A stretch of 64,000 bases of DNA from CAZKCI01 sp964584165 (GTDB taxonomy: Bacteria > Auribacterota > Erginobacteria > Erginobacterales > CAZKCI01). Positions 43,511 to 51,136 of the stretch are shown piece after piece (the first letter of the stretch is position 1; each line of letters starts with the position of its first letter). The position numbers and the translations under genes are program-made. The notes under the pieces were generated by a model that saw nothing but the letters and a program-made list of their open reading frames with translations, was not told where the DNA came from and did no database searches. Where the stretch lies: positions 1 through 64,000 of the forward strand of contig CAZOYW010000003.1 of the NCBI GenBank assembly GCA_964584165.1. The letters run 5' to 3'.

Positions 43511-43516
43511 GTTGCC

Positions 43517-44458
43517 ATGGCCGAGATCGAGAATCCCTTCCGCTGGTCGAAGTCGCGCGCCGCCGTCTTCGCCGACTGCAAGCGGAAGTACTACCTTCGC
43601 TACTACGCGCACTGGGGAGGCTGGGACGAGAGCGCGCCGGAGCGGGCCCGCCTGGCTTACCGGTTGGGGAAGATGACCACGCTGCCGGCCCTAGTCGGGA
43701 CGGCGGTCCACGCCGCGCTCGCCCGCCATTTCCAGGCGCTCCGGAACGGCCAGTTTCGGAAGCTCGACCCCGAGCGGCCGGTGGAGATGATGCGGGCGGC
43801 TTGGCGGGACGCGAAGCAGGAGCTCTGGAAAGTCGGGCCCAAGGCCCATCCGCCCCTCTTCGAGATATACTACGACCGCGTCCCTCCCCCCGAGGAGCTC
43901 CGGGGGTTCGCGGAGAAGGCTCGGCAGTCCATCCGGGCGATTCAGGAGTCCACGCGCTACCGCTCTCTCCTCGCCCTCGACCCGGAGAATTATCTCTGGA
44001 TCGATCCGGCGGCGGAGAAGTTTTCCGAGGAGACCTGCTTCGACGTCCCCCCCTTCCAGGCGATCGCCTCCCCCGACCTGGTCTACCGGGAGGGGGGGAA
44101 GGTCGTGGTCCTGGACTGGAAGACCGGCCGGAAGTCGGAGGACGACCCCATCCAGCTGGCGGCGGCGGGGGTCTGGGCCCGCCGGCGCTGGAAACTCCCC
44201 GAATCCGCGATCCAACTCGAGCTGGTCTACCTCGCTTCGGGGGAGACGGAGGAGACGGCGTTCGACGCCGAACGCGCGGCCCGAGCCGAGGAGACGATCC
44301 GCCGCGACATGGCGGAGATGGCCGCCTTCCTTCGCGACCCGGGGCGGAATATCCCCCTTGACGAGGAATCCTTTCCCCGCCATCATAGTCAAGGCTTCTG
44401 CCGCCGCTGCGAGTTTCAGCAAATATGTTTCGGCGAGACCGCCGAAACATACGATTGA
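43517..44458 (+). CDS. Iron-sulphur PD-(D/E)XK nuclease (AddB/Cas4-like)
   Basis: 313 residues. N-terminal FRWSKSRAAVFADCKRKYYLRYY (Cys21 area) resembles RecB-like PD-(D/E)XK nucleases, as does GTAVHAALARHF (about 60-71). The active site is DLVYREGGKVVVLDWKTGR (about 185-203, D...D-W-K). The C-terminal CRRCEFQQIC gives CxxCxxxxxC, which with the N-terminal cysteine would bind a 4Fe-4S cluster as in AddB and Cas4. There is no helicase or CRISPR gene beside it. It is probably a DNA-repair exonuclease-type protein. Confidence 0.85.
   Translation: MAEIENPFRWSKSRAAVFADCKRKYYLRYYAHWGGWDESAPERARLAYRLGKMTTLPALVGTAVHAALARHFQALRNGQFRKLDPERPVEMMRAAWRDAKQELWKVGPKAHPPLFEIYYDRVPPPEELRGFAEKARQSIRAIQESTRYRSLLALDPENYLWIDPAAEKFSEETCFDVPPFQAIASPDLVYREGGKVVVLDWKTGRKSEDDPIQLAAAGVWARRRWKLPESAIQLELVYLASGETEETAFDAERAARAEETIRRDMAEMAAFLRDPGRNIPLDEESFPRHHSQGFCRRCEFQQICFGETAETYD
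44424..44451 (+). terminator. Hairpin at nuclease 3' end
   Basis: A perfect 12-bp inverted repeat (44424-44435 / 44440-44451), five bases before the TGA and inside the last codons. No T-run follows. Confidence 0.65.
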
Positions 44459-44485
44459 TCGACACCATCGCCAGAGGAGGCCCCA

Positions 44486-45295
44486 ATGAAATTATGCGTC
44501 GTCGGAACGATGTTGCTGCTGGCCAGCGCGCTGAGCGCGGCTTTCGCCCAGGAGAGCGCACCCCCGCCCGCCCCCGCGCCGGCACCGGAGCTGCGCCTGC
44601 TCAACGATTTCGCCGCTCCCCCCTTCGCCTCCCTGGACGGGATCAAGCGGGTGGGCTTCGAGGTGGACCTGGCCGAGGCCCTGGGCAAGGAGCTGGGCCG
44701 GCCCGTCCACTGGACGCAGATGATCTTCAACCTCGCCAGCTTCGCCTCCGCCCTCCGGGCCAAGACCGCCGACGCGGCGATGTCGTCCATCTCGATCACG
44801 CCCGAGCGAGAGAAGGATTTTCTCTTCACCCGCCCCTATTTCCGCTCCAGCCTGGCCCTGGCGACCCACCGGGACGTGGACTACAGCCGGACGACGTTCA
44901 AGACCGGGTTGGATGGATACCGGGTGGGCGTGCTCCGGCGCACCACCGGGGAGGAGTGGGCCAGGAAAAACCTGAAGGCGACCCGGGTGACCTACGACAG
45001 CCCGGAGCGCCTGGCCCGGGCCCTGAACAACAAGGACATCGGCTACATCCTGCTGGACCAGGACATCCTGGCCGGGGCGCTGGCCCGGGGGGCTTACAAG
45101 TTCAAGATCGTGGAGACGGGCCTCTCCAGCGAGGATTACGGCATCGCGGTCAGCCCGGGGAACCAGGAGCTGGCCGACCGCCTCGACGCCGCCCTGGAGA
45201 AGCTCGACGCCTCCGGCGTTTACGACGAGATCTACAACACCTGGTTCGGGCGCCGCTCCGACCTTCCCCCCTATAAGAGGCTCTACCGCCGCTAG
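44486..45295 (+). CDS. Family-3 extracellular solute-binding protein (polar amino-acid type)
   Basis: 269 residues with a signal peptide (cut near AFA, about residue 21). SBP_bac_3 features: APPFASLDGIKRVGFEVDLAEAL (about 46-68), AAMSSISITPEREKDFLFTRPYF (about 92-114), GVLRRTTGEEW (about 147-157), and GVYDEIYNTWFG (about 248-259). It would bind amino acids or a small organic acid for an ABC importer, but no permease or ATPase is adjacent. AGAGGAGG precedes the start. Confidence 0.88.
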   Translation: MKLCVVGTMLLLASALSAAFAQESAPPPAPAPAPELRLLNDFAAPPFASLDGIKRVGFEVDLAEALGKELGRPVHWTQMIFNLASFASALRAKTADAAMSSISITPEREKDFLFTRPYFRSSLALATHRDVDYSRTTFKTGLDGYRVGVLRRTTGEEWARKNLKATRVTYDSPERLARALNNKDIGYILLDQDILAGALARGAYKFKIVETGLSSEDYGIAVSPGNQELADRLDAALEKLDASGVYDEIYNTWFGRRSDLPPYKRLYRR

Positions 45296-45341
45296 CCCGT
45301 TTGTTCGTGAAAACCGATGGTTTTCATGAATAAAACGGGCT
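45294..45341 (+). terminator. Stop-codon-touching hairpin of solute-binding protein gene
   Basis: 22-23-nt arms (45294-45315 / 45319-45341) with small imperfections and a GAT loop; the TAG stop (45293-45295) overlaps the start of the left arm. Confidence 0.75.
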
Positions 45342-45427
45342 GGGATCGCCGTAGGCAACGGGTTGCGACTAGACCGGGCTGATCGGTGGCCCGCCCACTT
45401 GCGCCTGCGCGGCGCGCGCCGGAATAA

Positions 45428-45462
45428 AAATGCCGCGACCGGTTTGACCGGTCGCGGCATTT
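45428..45462 (-). terminator. Rho-independent terminator of small basic-tail gene
   Basis: A perfect 16-bp stem (45428-45443 / 45447-45462) with a three-base loop. On the minus strand it is followed by a T-rich run (TTTTTATT). It lies 62 bp after the gene at 45525. Confidence 0.85.
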
Positions 45463-45524
45463 GCCTGCTGGGGGCGGCTCGCGGAAGTTCAGGCAGCCGT
45501 CCGAATCGCCCGGAACGTCCGGGA

Positions 45525-45974
45525 CTAGCGCTGAGACGCTCGCGCCTTGGCCTTGGCCGCCTGGGCCTTGGCCCGGGCCGCGTCGCGAGCCGCGCGGGCT
45601 CTTAGCTTGGCCGCCTCCGCTTTGGCCCGCGCCTCTTCTTTCTTGCGCAGGGCCTCGACCCGCTTCTGGGCGATCTCCACCTCGCGGGCCTTCTTGGCCT
45701 CGGCCTGGGCCGCGGCCTGCTTGGCCTTCTCCGGGTTGTAGCCCTTGACCAGACGGCGAGCCATGGTCTCGGGGTCGGCGCCTGATTTCACGACATCCTG
45801 GTGGATGGTGTAGAGGGCCCAGTAGTCGAGTTTGCGGACCAGCTCGCGGGGGACATGGGGGAGGAGCTTGCAGACCTCGTCCTTGATGTGCTGGCGCCGG
45901 GGCGCGATGTATTTTTTGACCTCTTCGGGGACTCCGGCCGAGGAAGCGCTCTTGGTTTCGGGTTTCTTCGTCAT
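45525..45974 (-). CDS. Hypothetical protein with long Ala/Lys/Arg coiled tail
   Basis: 149 residues, not recognised. Residues 15-75 are mixed and look folded (VPEEVKKYIAPRRQHIKDEV, LVRKLDYWALYTIHQDVVKSG). From about 80 on, the chain is almost entirely Ala, Lys, Arg, Glu and Gln, an extended single helix or a nucleic-acid-binding tail reminiscent of histone-H1-like bacterial proteins. AAGGAG precedes the ATG, and a strong terminator follows. It may be a nucleoid-associated or RNA-binding protein. Confidence 0.6.
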   Translation of the reverse strand: MTKKPETKSASSAGVPEEVKKYIAPRRQHIKDEVCKLLPHVPRELVRKLDYWALYTIHQDVVKSGADPETMARRLVKGYNPEKAKQAAAQAEAKKAREVEIAQKRVEALRKKEEARAKAEAAKLRARAARDAARAKAQAAKAKARASQR

Positions 45975-46120
45975 CGCGGTCTCCTTTCTTTCGGCCGATC
46001 CAGCCCGACCGGCCGAGGTTGGGCAGCGATACTAATCGGCGGCGGCGCCGCCGTCAAGGCCAAACGAACCCGCCCGACCTCCCGCTCGCGGGAAATAAAA
46101 CACAATTCCGCGTTATTGTG

Positions 46121-46129
46121 TGGTAATAT
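46121..46129 (+). promoter_or_regulatory. Extended -10 box (TGGTAATAT) of hybrid kinase gene
   Basis: TG plus TAATAT ends 15 bases before the ATG, giving a leader of about 8 nt without a Shine-Dalgarno. Confidence 0.45.
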
Positions 46130-46144
46130 TCATCAGTTCAGCCC

Positions 46145-48820
46145 ATGAGACCAGCTGCGAACAGAGGGCCGCGGGCCTCTCCCCGTGGCCGTCCCCTGCG
46201 CGCTTCCGCCGCTCGGGCTCTCCGGGAGTCGGAGTCGAAATACCGCCTCCTGGTGGAGTCGTCACTGGCCGGGATCTTCATCGCCGGGGAGGACGGGACC
46301 ATCCTCTTCACCAACCGCATGCTGGAGAGGATCGCCGGAGTGCCCCGGGGCGGCCTGGTCGGGCGGAAGGTTTTCGAGTTCATCCATCCCGACGACCAGA
46401 AGCGGGTGGCGGGATTCTTCGCCCGGCGCCTGCGCGGCCGCCCGGCCCCGGCCCAGTACCGCCTCCGGGGGATCCACCGCACCGGCACCGTCCGCTGGCT
46501 GGAGATCCGGGCCACCCGGATCCTCTACCGCTCCCGCCCGGCGGTGATGGGGAACCTGCTCGACATTACCGACCGGTTCCGCGCCGAGGAGGAGCTTCGG
46601 GAAAGCCGGGAGCGGTTCCGGCGTCTCTTCGCCGCCGCTCCCTTCGCCCTCTTCCTGGAGACGATCACCGGATCGATCGTGGACTGCAACCAGGCGGCGA
46701 TCGACCTCCTCGGCTACTCCCGGGAGGAGCTGCTCTCCCGAACGGCCCGCGATCTGGTGCCGAAGAAGGTAGCCGACCGATTCCCGGCCCTGATCCACCG
46801 CGAGCTCTCCTCGGGCGGGTTCTTCGTCGAGAGCGAGAACATCGCCCGGGACGGCCGGGTCATCCCGGTCGAGGTCAGCGCCCGGCTGATCGAGATCTCG
46901 GGGAAGCAGTTCATCATCGTCGCCGTCGCCGACATCAGCGCGCGGGTCCGGGCCCAGTCCGCCCTGGCCGCGGAGCGGGATCGGGCCCAGACCTACCTCG
47001 ACGTGGCCGGGGTGATCCTGGTCGCCCTCGACCGCCGGGGCGATGTGACCATGATCAACAAGAGGGGCTGCGCCGTCCTGGGACGGACGGAGAAGGAGAT
47101 CGTCGGCCGGAACTGGTTCCGCAGCTTTCTCCCGGCCGCGTCCCGGGCCGCGACCGAGGAGGCCTTCCGGCGGATCATGGCCGGAGACCCCGCTCCGACC
47201 GAGGCCTACCAGAACCCGGTGCGGACCCGCTCCGGGGCGGAGCGGCTGATCTCCTGGCACAACACCTGGCTGCGGGACGAAGCGGGCCGGGTCACGGGCA
47301 CGCTCTCCTCTGGGGAGGACATCACCGAGCGCGCACGGATCGAGGAGGACCTGAAGGAATCGGAGGCCAGATACCGGACCACTCTCCAGGCGATGCGGGA
47401 CCCCCTGCACGTGGTGGACCGGAACCTGATCCTCATCCTGGCCAACCCCGCCCTGGTGGAGTGGCATCGGTCGATCGGGCTGACGGCCGAGCTGATCGGG
47501 AAGCCGCTCATGCGGATCTACCCCTTCCTGCCCGTGGCGGTCCGGCGCGAGTACGCCGAGGTCTTCCGGACCGGCCAGCCGCTCTTCACCGAGGAGAAGA
47601 CCAGGATCGGCGAGCGGGAGTTCGTCACCGAGACCGCCAAGATCCCGGTTTTCGAGAAGAGCGAGGTGGTCCGGGTGATCACCGTGCTCCGGGACGTCAG
47701 CGAGCGCAAACAAGCGGAGGCGCGCCTCCGCGACACCTCCAAGCTGGAAGCGGTGGGCACGATGGCCTTAAGCCTGGCCCACGAGTTCAACAACCTCCTG
47801 ATGGGGATCGGCGGCTACGCCCAGATCGCCCAGACCGCCCTCGACGACCGCGAGCGCCTCGCCCGGGCACTGGAGGTGATCCTGCGCCAGACCCAGCGGG
47901 GGAAGGTGATGATCCAGAGGCTGAGCACCTTCGGACGGCGGGACAAGCCGCGCCTGGCGGCCGTCGACGTGACCAAGATCCTGGACGAGGTGATCCTCTT
48001 GCAGGAGCGGGAGATCAAGGCGGGGGGGATGAGGGTGGAGCGCGACTACGCCCATCCGGCCCCGGCCCTGGCCGACTATTCCCAGTTGGAGCAGGTCTTC
48101 TTCAACCTCGTCCGCAACGCCCGGCAAGCGGTCGAATCCAAGGGCAAGGGGACGATCACCCTGACCGCGCGCAACCGGAAAGGCGAGGTGGAGGTGACGG
48201 TCGCCGACACCGGGGTCGGGATCGGTCCCGAGGACCTGCGCCGGATCTTCGAGCCCTTCTTCACCACCAAGGAAAAGCGCCGGGGGGACCGGGTCCCCAG
48301 CCTTGGCCTCGGCCTCTGGGTCTCCCGCCAGATCGTCCAGGAGCACGGGGGAACGATCACGGTCTTAAGCCGCCCGGGGAAGGGGACCGCCTTCACGGTC
48401 AGACTCCCCCGCGCCCCGGCCGTCCCCGCGTCGCCCGCCCTGGAGGAGAAGACTCCGCCGGCGCCGGGGACGGGAGTGAGCCTGCTCGTGGTGGACGACG
48501 AGGGCGACCTGCTGGAGATGTACCGGCTCTATCTCGCCAAGCGCTCGGTCGAGCTGACCCGGGCCTCCGGCGGCCGGGAGGCCCTCCATCTCTGCCGGAG
48601 GCGGTCGTTCGACGCCATCCTCCTGGATTACGTGATGCCCGGCCTGGCCGGGGAGGCGCTGGTCTCGGCGGTGCGTCAGGCCTGTGCCGGCGCTCGGATC
48701 TATGTCATCAGCGGCAAGCCGATCCCCCGGGAGGAGCGCAAGGCCCTGGCGCCGCTGGTCGACGGCTGGCTGGAGAAGCCGATCGACCTGAGGAAGCTCG
48801 AGGAGATCCTGCGGGTGTGA
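46145..48820 (+). CDS. Multi-PAS hybrid histidine kinase with C-terminal receiver
   Basis: 891 residues, no membrane segment seen. Several tandem PAS domains lie between about 25 and 525 (ESESKYRLLVESSLAGIFIA; RRLFAAAPFALFLETI; YLDVAGVILVALDRRG; YRTTLQAMRDPLHVVDRN). The HisKA phospho-acceptor is in SLAHEFNN (His546), followed by an HATPase with RNARQA (N box), DTGVGI (G1) and GLGLW (G2), and by a receiver domain with DDE near 780 and phospho-acceptor Asp828 in ILLDYVMPG. It probably senses a soluble cytosolic cue and signals through a phosphorelay to a partner not in this window. It is transcribed alone. Confidence 0.93.
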   Translation: MRPAANRGPRASPRGRPLRASAARALRESESKYRLLVESSLAGIFIAGEDGTILFTNRMLERIAGVPRGGLVGRKVFEFIHPDDQKRVAGFFARRLRGRPAPAQYRLRGIHRTGTVRWLEIRATRILYRSRPAVMGNLLDITDRFRAEEELRESRERFRRLFAAAPFALFLETITGSIVDCNQAAIDLLGYSREELLSRTARDLVPKKVADRFPALIHRELSSGGFFVESENIARDGRVIPVEVSARLIEISGKQFIIVAVADISARVRAQSALAAERDRAQTYLDVAGVILVALDRRGDVTMINKRGCAVLGRTEKEIVGRNWFRSFLPAASRAATEEAFRRIMAGDPAPTEAYQNPVRTRSGAERLISWHNTWLRDEAGRVTGTLSSGEDITERARIEEDLKESEARYRTTLQAMRDPLHVVDRNLILILANPALVEWHRSIGLTAELIGKPLMRIYPFLPVAVRREYAEVFRTGQPLFTEEKTRIGEREFVTETAKIPVFEKSEVVRVITVLRDVSERKQAEARLRDTSKLEAVGTMALSLAHEFNNLLMGIGGYAQIAQTALDDRERLARALEVILRQTQRGKVMIQRLSTFGRRDKPRLAAVDVTKILDEVILLQEREIKAGGMRVERDYAHPAPALADYSQLEQVFFNLVRNARQAVESKGKGTITLTARNRKGEVEVTVADTGVGIGPEDLRRIFEPFFTTKEKRRGDRVPSLGLGLWVSRQIVQEHGGTITVLSRPGKGTAFTVRLPRAPAVPASPALEEKTPPAPGTGVSLLVVDDEGDLLEMYRLYLAKRSVELTRASGGREALHLCRRRSFDAILLDYVMPGLAGEALVSAVRQACAGARIYVISGKPIPREERKALAPLVDGWLEKPIDLRKLEEILRV

Positions 48821-48889
48821 AAAGGCGGCGGTCGCAGGAGAGCCGCCGCGGACCGGTCAGCGCCGCCGCCCTCGCGGGGCGGCCGCCCT

Positions 48890-49162
48890 TCAGGACTTGA
48901 TCTTGTCCAGCACGGCCTGGACGTTCAGGGAGGGAGGCGCGTCCTCGGGGAGATAGAGCATCACCCCGCCGCGGACCGGGCGGAGGCAGAGCTTCCCATC
49001 CTTGGCCATCTGGTTGGTGGTGGCGATGGATTTCTCCTGGAACTCCTTGAGAAAGGCCTCGTTGAACCCGCTGTAGACCGAGTGAATCCCCTTGTAGGGG
49101 GGACGCCGCAGGTTCTTGATCGCGCGGATGACGAATTCTTCCTTGGAAATGTTTTCGGCCAT
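48890..49162 (-). CDS. Small conserved-looking hypothetical protein
   Basis: 90 residues, not recognised. Reads as one compact alpha/beta domain: ISKEEFVIRAIKNLRRPPYK (about 5-24), GIHSVYSGFNEAFLKEF and PVRGGVMLYLP (about 62-72). AGAGGAG lies ahead of the ATG. Coding character is supported by the good ribosome site and by the balanced composition; it lies between a sensor kinase and the DRTGG gene, in opposite orientation to the kinase. Confidence 0.65.
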   Translation of the reverse strand: MAENISKEEFVIRAIKNLRRPPYKGIHSVYSGFNEAFLKEFQEKSIATTNQMAKDGKLCLRPVRGGVMLYLPEDAPPSLNVQAVLDKIKS

Positions 49163-49289
49163 GGCAGAGTCTCCTCTCGAGGCCAGGTTTGCTCCGGGTC
49201 GGCCTCTGGCAGGTGAATGATCCCCCGTTTTTCGGGTTAAACTGCCTGATATTTACTACATAATAAAGCGGATTTGCTTTTGCGTCAAT

Positions 49290-49334
49290 TCTTTAACGCG
49301 CATCCCGCCCTCCAGGCGGGATGCGCGTTAAAGA
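49290..49334 (-). terminator. Stop-codon-spanning hairpin of DRTGG gene
   Basis: A perfect 20-bp inverted repeat (49290-49309 / 49315-49334), five-base loop; the TAA stop (49328-49330) is in the arm. Confidence 0.85.
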
Positions 49335-50416
49335 AGGGAGAAGATCCGGTCCACGTCCACGTACTCCTCGATCAGCTTTTGGGTCTCCCGGATTTTTTCA
49401 ATGTCCTCGGGCTTGAGCTTGAGGACCAGGTTGGTGATCCGGGCGGTCGTGGTGTAGGTGTCCTCCCTGACCGTGATCATGGGGAAGTCGGTCTTGCGGA
49501 CAAGGTTCAGGATGTTGCGGTGGGGCAGGATCCCCCCGGTGAGGACGATCCCGGTGAGGAGGACCTGGGACTCGTCTCCGGCCAGGGCATGGCTCAGCGC
49601 GGCGAGGATCAGGTCCTCGCGGTTGCCGGGCGTGATCAGGAGGTACCTCCCGGTGAAGTAGTCGAAGGCGGTGGAGAGGGGCATCGCCCCGATCACGATC
49701 TTCCCGGCCTGCTCCTGCACCCGGGCGGGGCCGGAGACGAGCTCGCCGTTGATCGCCTTCACGATCTCGGCTACGGTGGGGGAGGAAAGAACGGGGTCGA
49801 AGGGGACGATCCCCAGGACCTCCAGCCCCCGCGACTGGAGGCTCTTGCGGACCAGCCCGGAGATCTTGTCGTACTTGTCCTTCATCACCTGGTTGATGAT
49901 CACCCCCAGGATCTCCACTCCGTTCTGGTCGAACATCGCCTTGTTGAGCAGGATCTCGTCGATCGGCCGCCCCACCCCGCCCACGCTGACCAGGATCACT
50001 TTCGCCCCCAGGAGCTTGGCCACCTCGGCGTTGGAGAGGTCGAAGACCGCCCCCACCCCGGCGTGGCCGGTCCCCTCGATCAGGACCAGGTCCTTTTTCC
50101 GGGCCACCGTCTCGAAGGAGCGGAGGACCCGGTGATGGAGCTCCTCCTCGCGGGGGGCGCGGATGTACTCCTCGGTGAAGCCGGCCGGGATGGCGATCGG
50201 GGACATGTCCACCAGCCGGTCGGGGAGGTTGTAGATCTGGCTCATCAGGACCACGTCTTTGTCGATCTTCTCCCCGTCCACGACCAGGTACTGCTGGCCG
50301 ACCGGCTTGATGAAGCCGATGGTGGCGGCCCGCCGTCCCAGGGCGTGCATCAGCCCCAGGGAGATGACGGTCTTGCCGTCGTTCTGGCGGGTGGCTCCAA
50401 TGAATACCTTCTTCAT
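49328..50416 (-). CDS. P-loop (BioD/Pta N-terminal-like) protein with DRTGG domain
   Basis: 362 residues. N-terminal P-loop IGATRQNDGKTVISLGLM (about 6-23) of the AAA_26/BioD type, with the switch region LVLIEGTGHAGVG (about 111-123). The C-terminal half (about 215-325) resembles a DRTGG domain, found in Pta and in CBS/HPr-kinase-related regulators. This pairing resembles the N-terminal regulatory part of long phosphotransacetylases without the catalytic domain. A link to acetyl-phosphate/acetyl-CoA metabolism is tempting given the acs cluster that follows. No ribosome site; a TGGTAGATT box lies seven bases upstream. Confidence 0.75.
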   Translation of the reverse strand: MKKVFIGATRQNDGKTVISLGLMHALGRRAATIGFIKPVGQQYLVVDGEKIDKDVVLMSQIYNLPDRLVDMSPIAIPAGFTEEYIRAPREEELHHRVLRSFETVARKKDLVLIEGTGHAGVGAVFDLSNAEVAKLLGAKVILVSVGGVGRPIDEILLNKAMFDQNGVEILGVIINQVMKDKYDKISGLVRKSLQSRGLEVLGIVPFDPVLSSPTVAEIVKAINGELVSGPARVQEQAGKIVIGAMPLSTAFDYFTGRYLLITPGNREDLILAALSHALAGDESQVLLTGIVLTGGILPHRNILNLVRKTDFPMITVREDTYTTTARITNLVLKLKPEDIEKIRETQKLIEEYVDVDRIFSLL

Positions 50417-50423
50417 GGAGCGA

Positions 50424-50429
50424 AATCTA
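50424..50429 (-). promoter_or_regulatory. Extended -10 box of DRTGG gene (leaderless)
   Basis: On the minus strand TGG-TAGATT is followed by seven bases and the ATG; the transcript should start at the start codon. Confidence 0.5.
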
Positions 50430-50565
50430 CCACGAAGCTGCGAGCGAGAAAACAGCGCATTTGCCCTTTGCCTTTTTCCGTTTATCATTGATCAACGAGC
50501 CCGGCTGGCCCGGCGATTCCAACCGCGAATCTCCGCGAAAGGCCGGCCGGGGTAATGATAACGAT

Positions 50566-51042
50566 ATGAAGAGCCATGCCGCCATCGTCTCGCAGAGCGG
50601 ACGCCGTTTCGCCCTTTTCCCGGTCGCGGTGATGGCGATCGTCGTCGACCGGCGGGGTAGGTTCCTCCTCCTCCGCCGTCCGGGGAAGCCGGGGTGGGAA
50701 TCGGTGAGCGGGGCGCTGGAGAGGGGGGAGAAGCCGCTCGCCTGCCTGGAGCGCGAAATCAGGGAGGAGCTGGGGGAGCGCTTTCGCTTCCGCGTCGCCG
50801 GCCTCTTTCACTCCGGCTCCTTCCGGCTCGATCGAAGGGTGGCCGAAATGGTCTGCCTCGGCTACGCGGTGCTCCACCTGGGCGGGGAGGTCGCGCCGGG
50901 TGACGACATGGCGGGGGCGGAGGCCAGGTGGATGACCCTCGCGGAGATCATCCGCCGCCGGGACGTCGAGGTCCCCTCCAACCCCGAGCTCTTCCGCCGC
51001 GCCCGCTCCCTGGTGAAACCACTTCGGACGAGGTCCGGCTAA
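50566..51042 (+). CDS. NUDIX hydrolase
   Basis: 158 residues. The NUDIX box is at about 59-81: GALERGEKPLACLEREIREEL, matching GX5EX7REUXEEXG except for a Glu at the final hydrophobic position. IVVDRRGRFLLLRRPGKPGWES precedes it. The family cleaves nucleoside diphosphate-linked compounds; the substrate is unknown. Start at 50566; the longer frame begins in the divergent gene's promoter region. There is no clear ribosome site; TAATGATAACG stands next to the ATG. Confidence 0.85.
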   Translation: MKSHAAIVSQSGRRFALFPVAVMAIVVDRRGRFLLLRRPGKPGWESVSGALERGEKPLACLEREIREELGERFRFRVAGLFHSGSFRLDRRVAEMVCLGYAVLHLGGEVAPGDDMAGAEARWMTLAEIIRRRDVEVPSNPELFRRARSLVKPLRTRSG

Positions 51043-51047
51043 GAAGT

Positions 51048-51121
51048 CCACGAATTGACACGAATTGGCACGAATATAATAGCGTCAGACCCAATTCGTG
51101 AAAATTCGTGCTAATTCGTGG
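51048..51121. repeat. Long inverted repeat of CACGAATT units between convergent genes
   Basis: CCACGAATTGACACGAATTG on the left (51048 on) and its reverse-complementary theme AATTCGTGCTAATTCGTGG on the right (to 51121) can form a long hairpin. It separates the NUDIX and fhs genes, both ending here, so it may be a two-way terminator. Confidence 0.75.
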
Positions 51122-51136
51122 ATATCATCCGCCGCG

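Noticed and set aside
43517..44458. Cas4 of a CRISPR system
   Set aside because: No cas1/cas2 or array in the window; the protein is longer than Cas4 and could equally be AddB-like.
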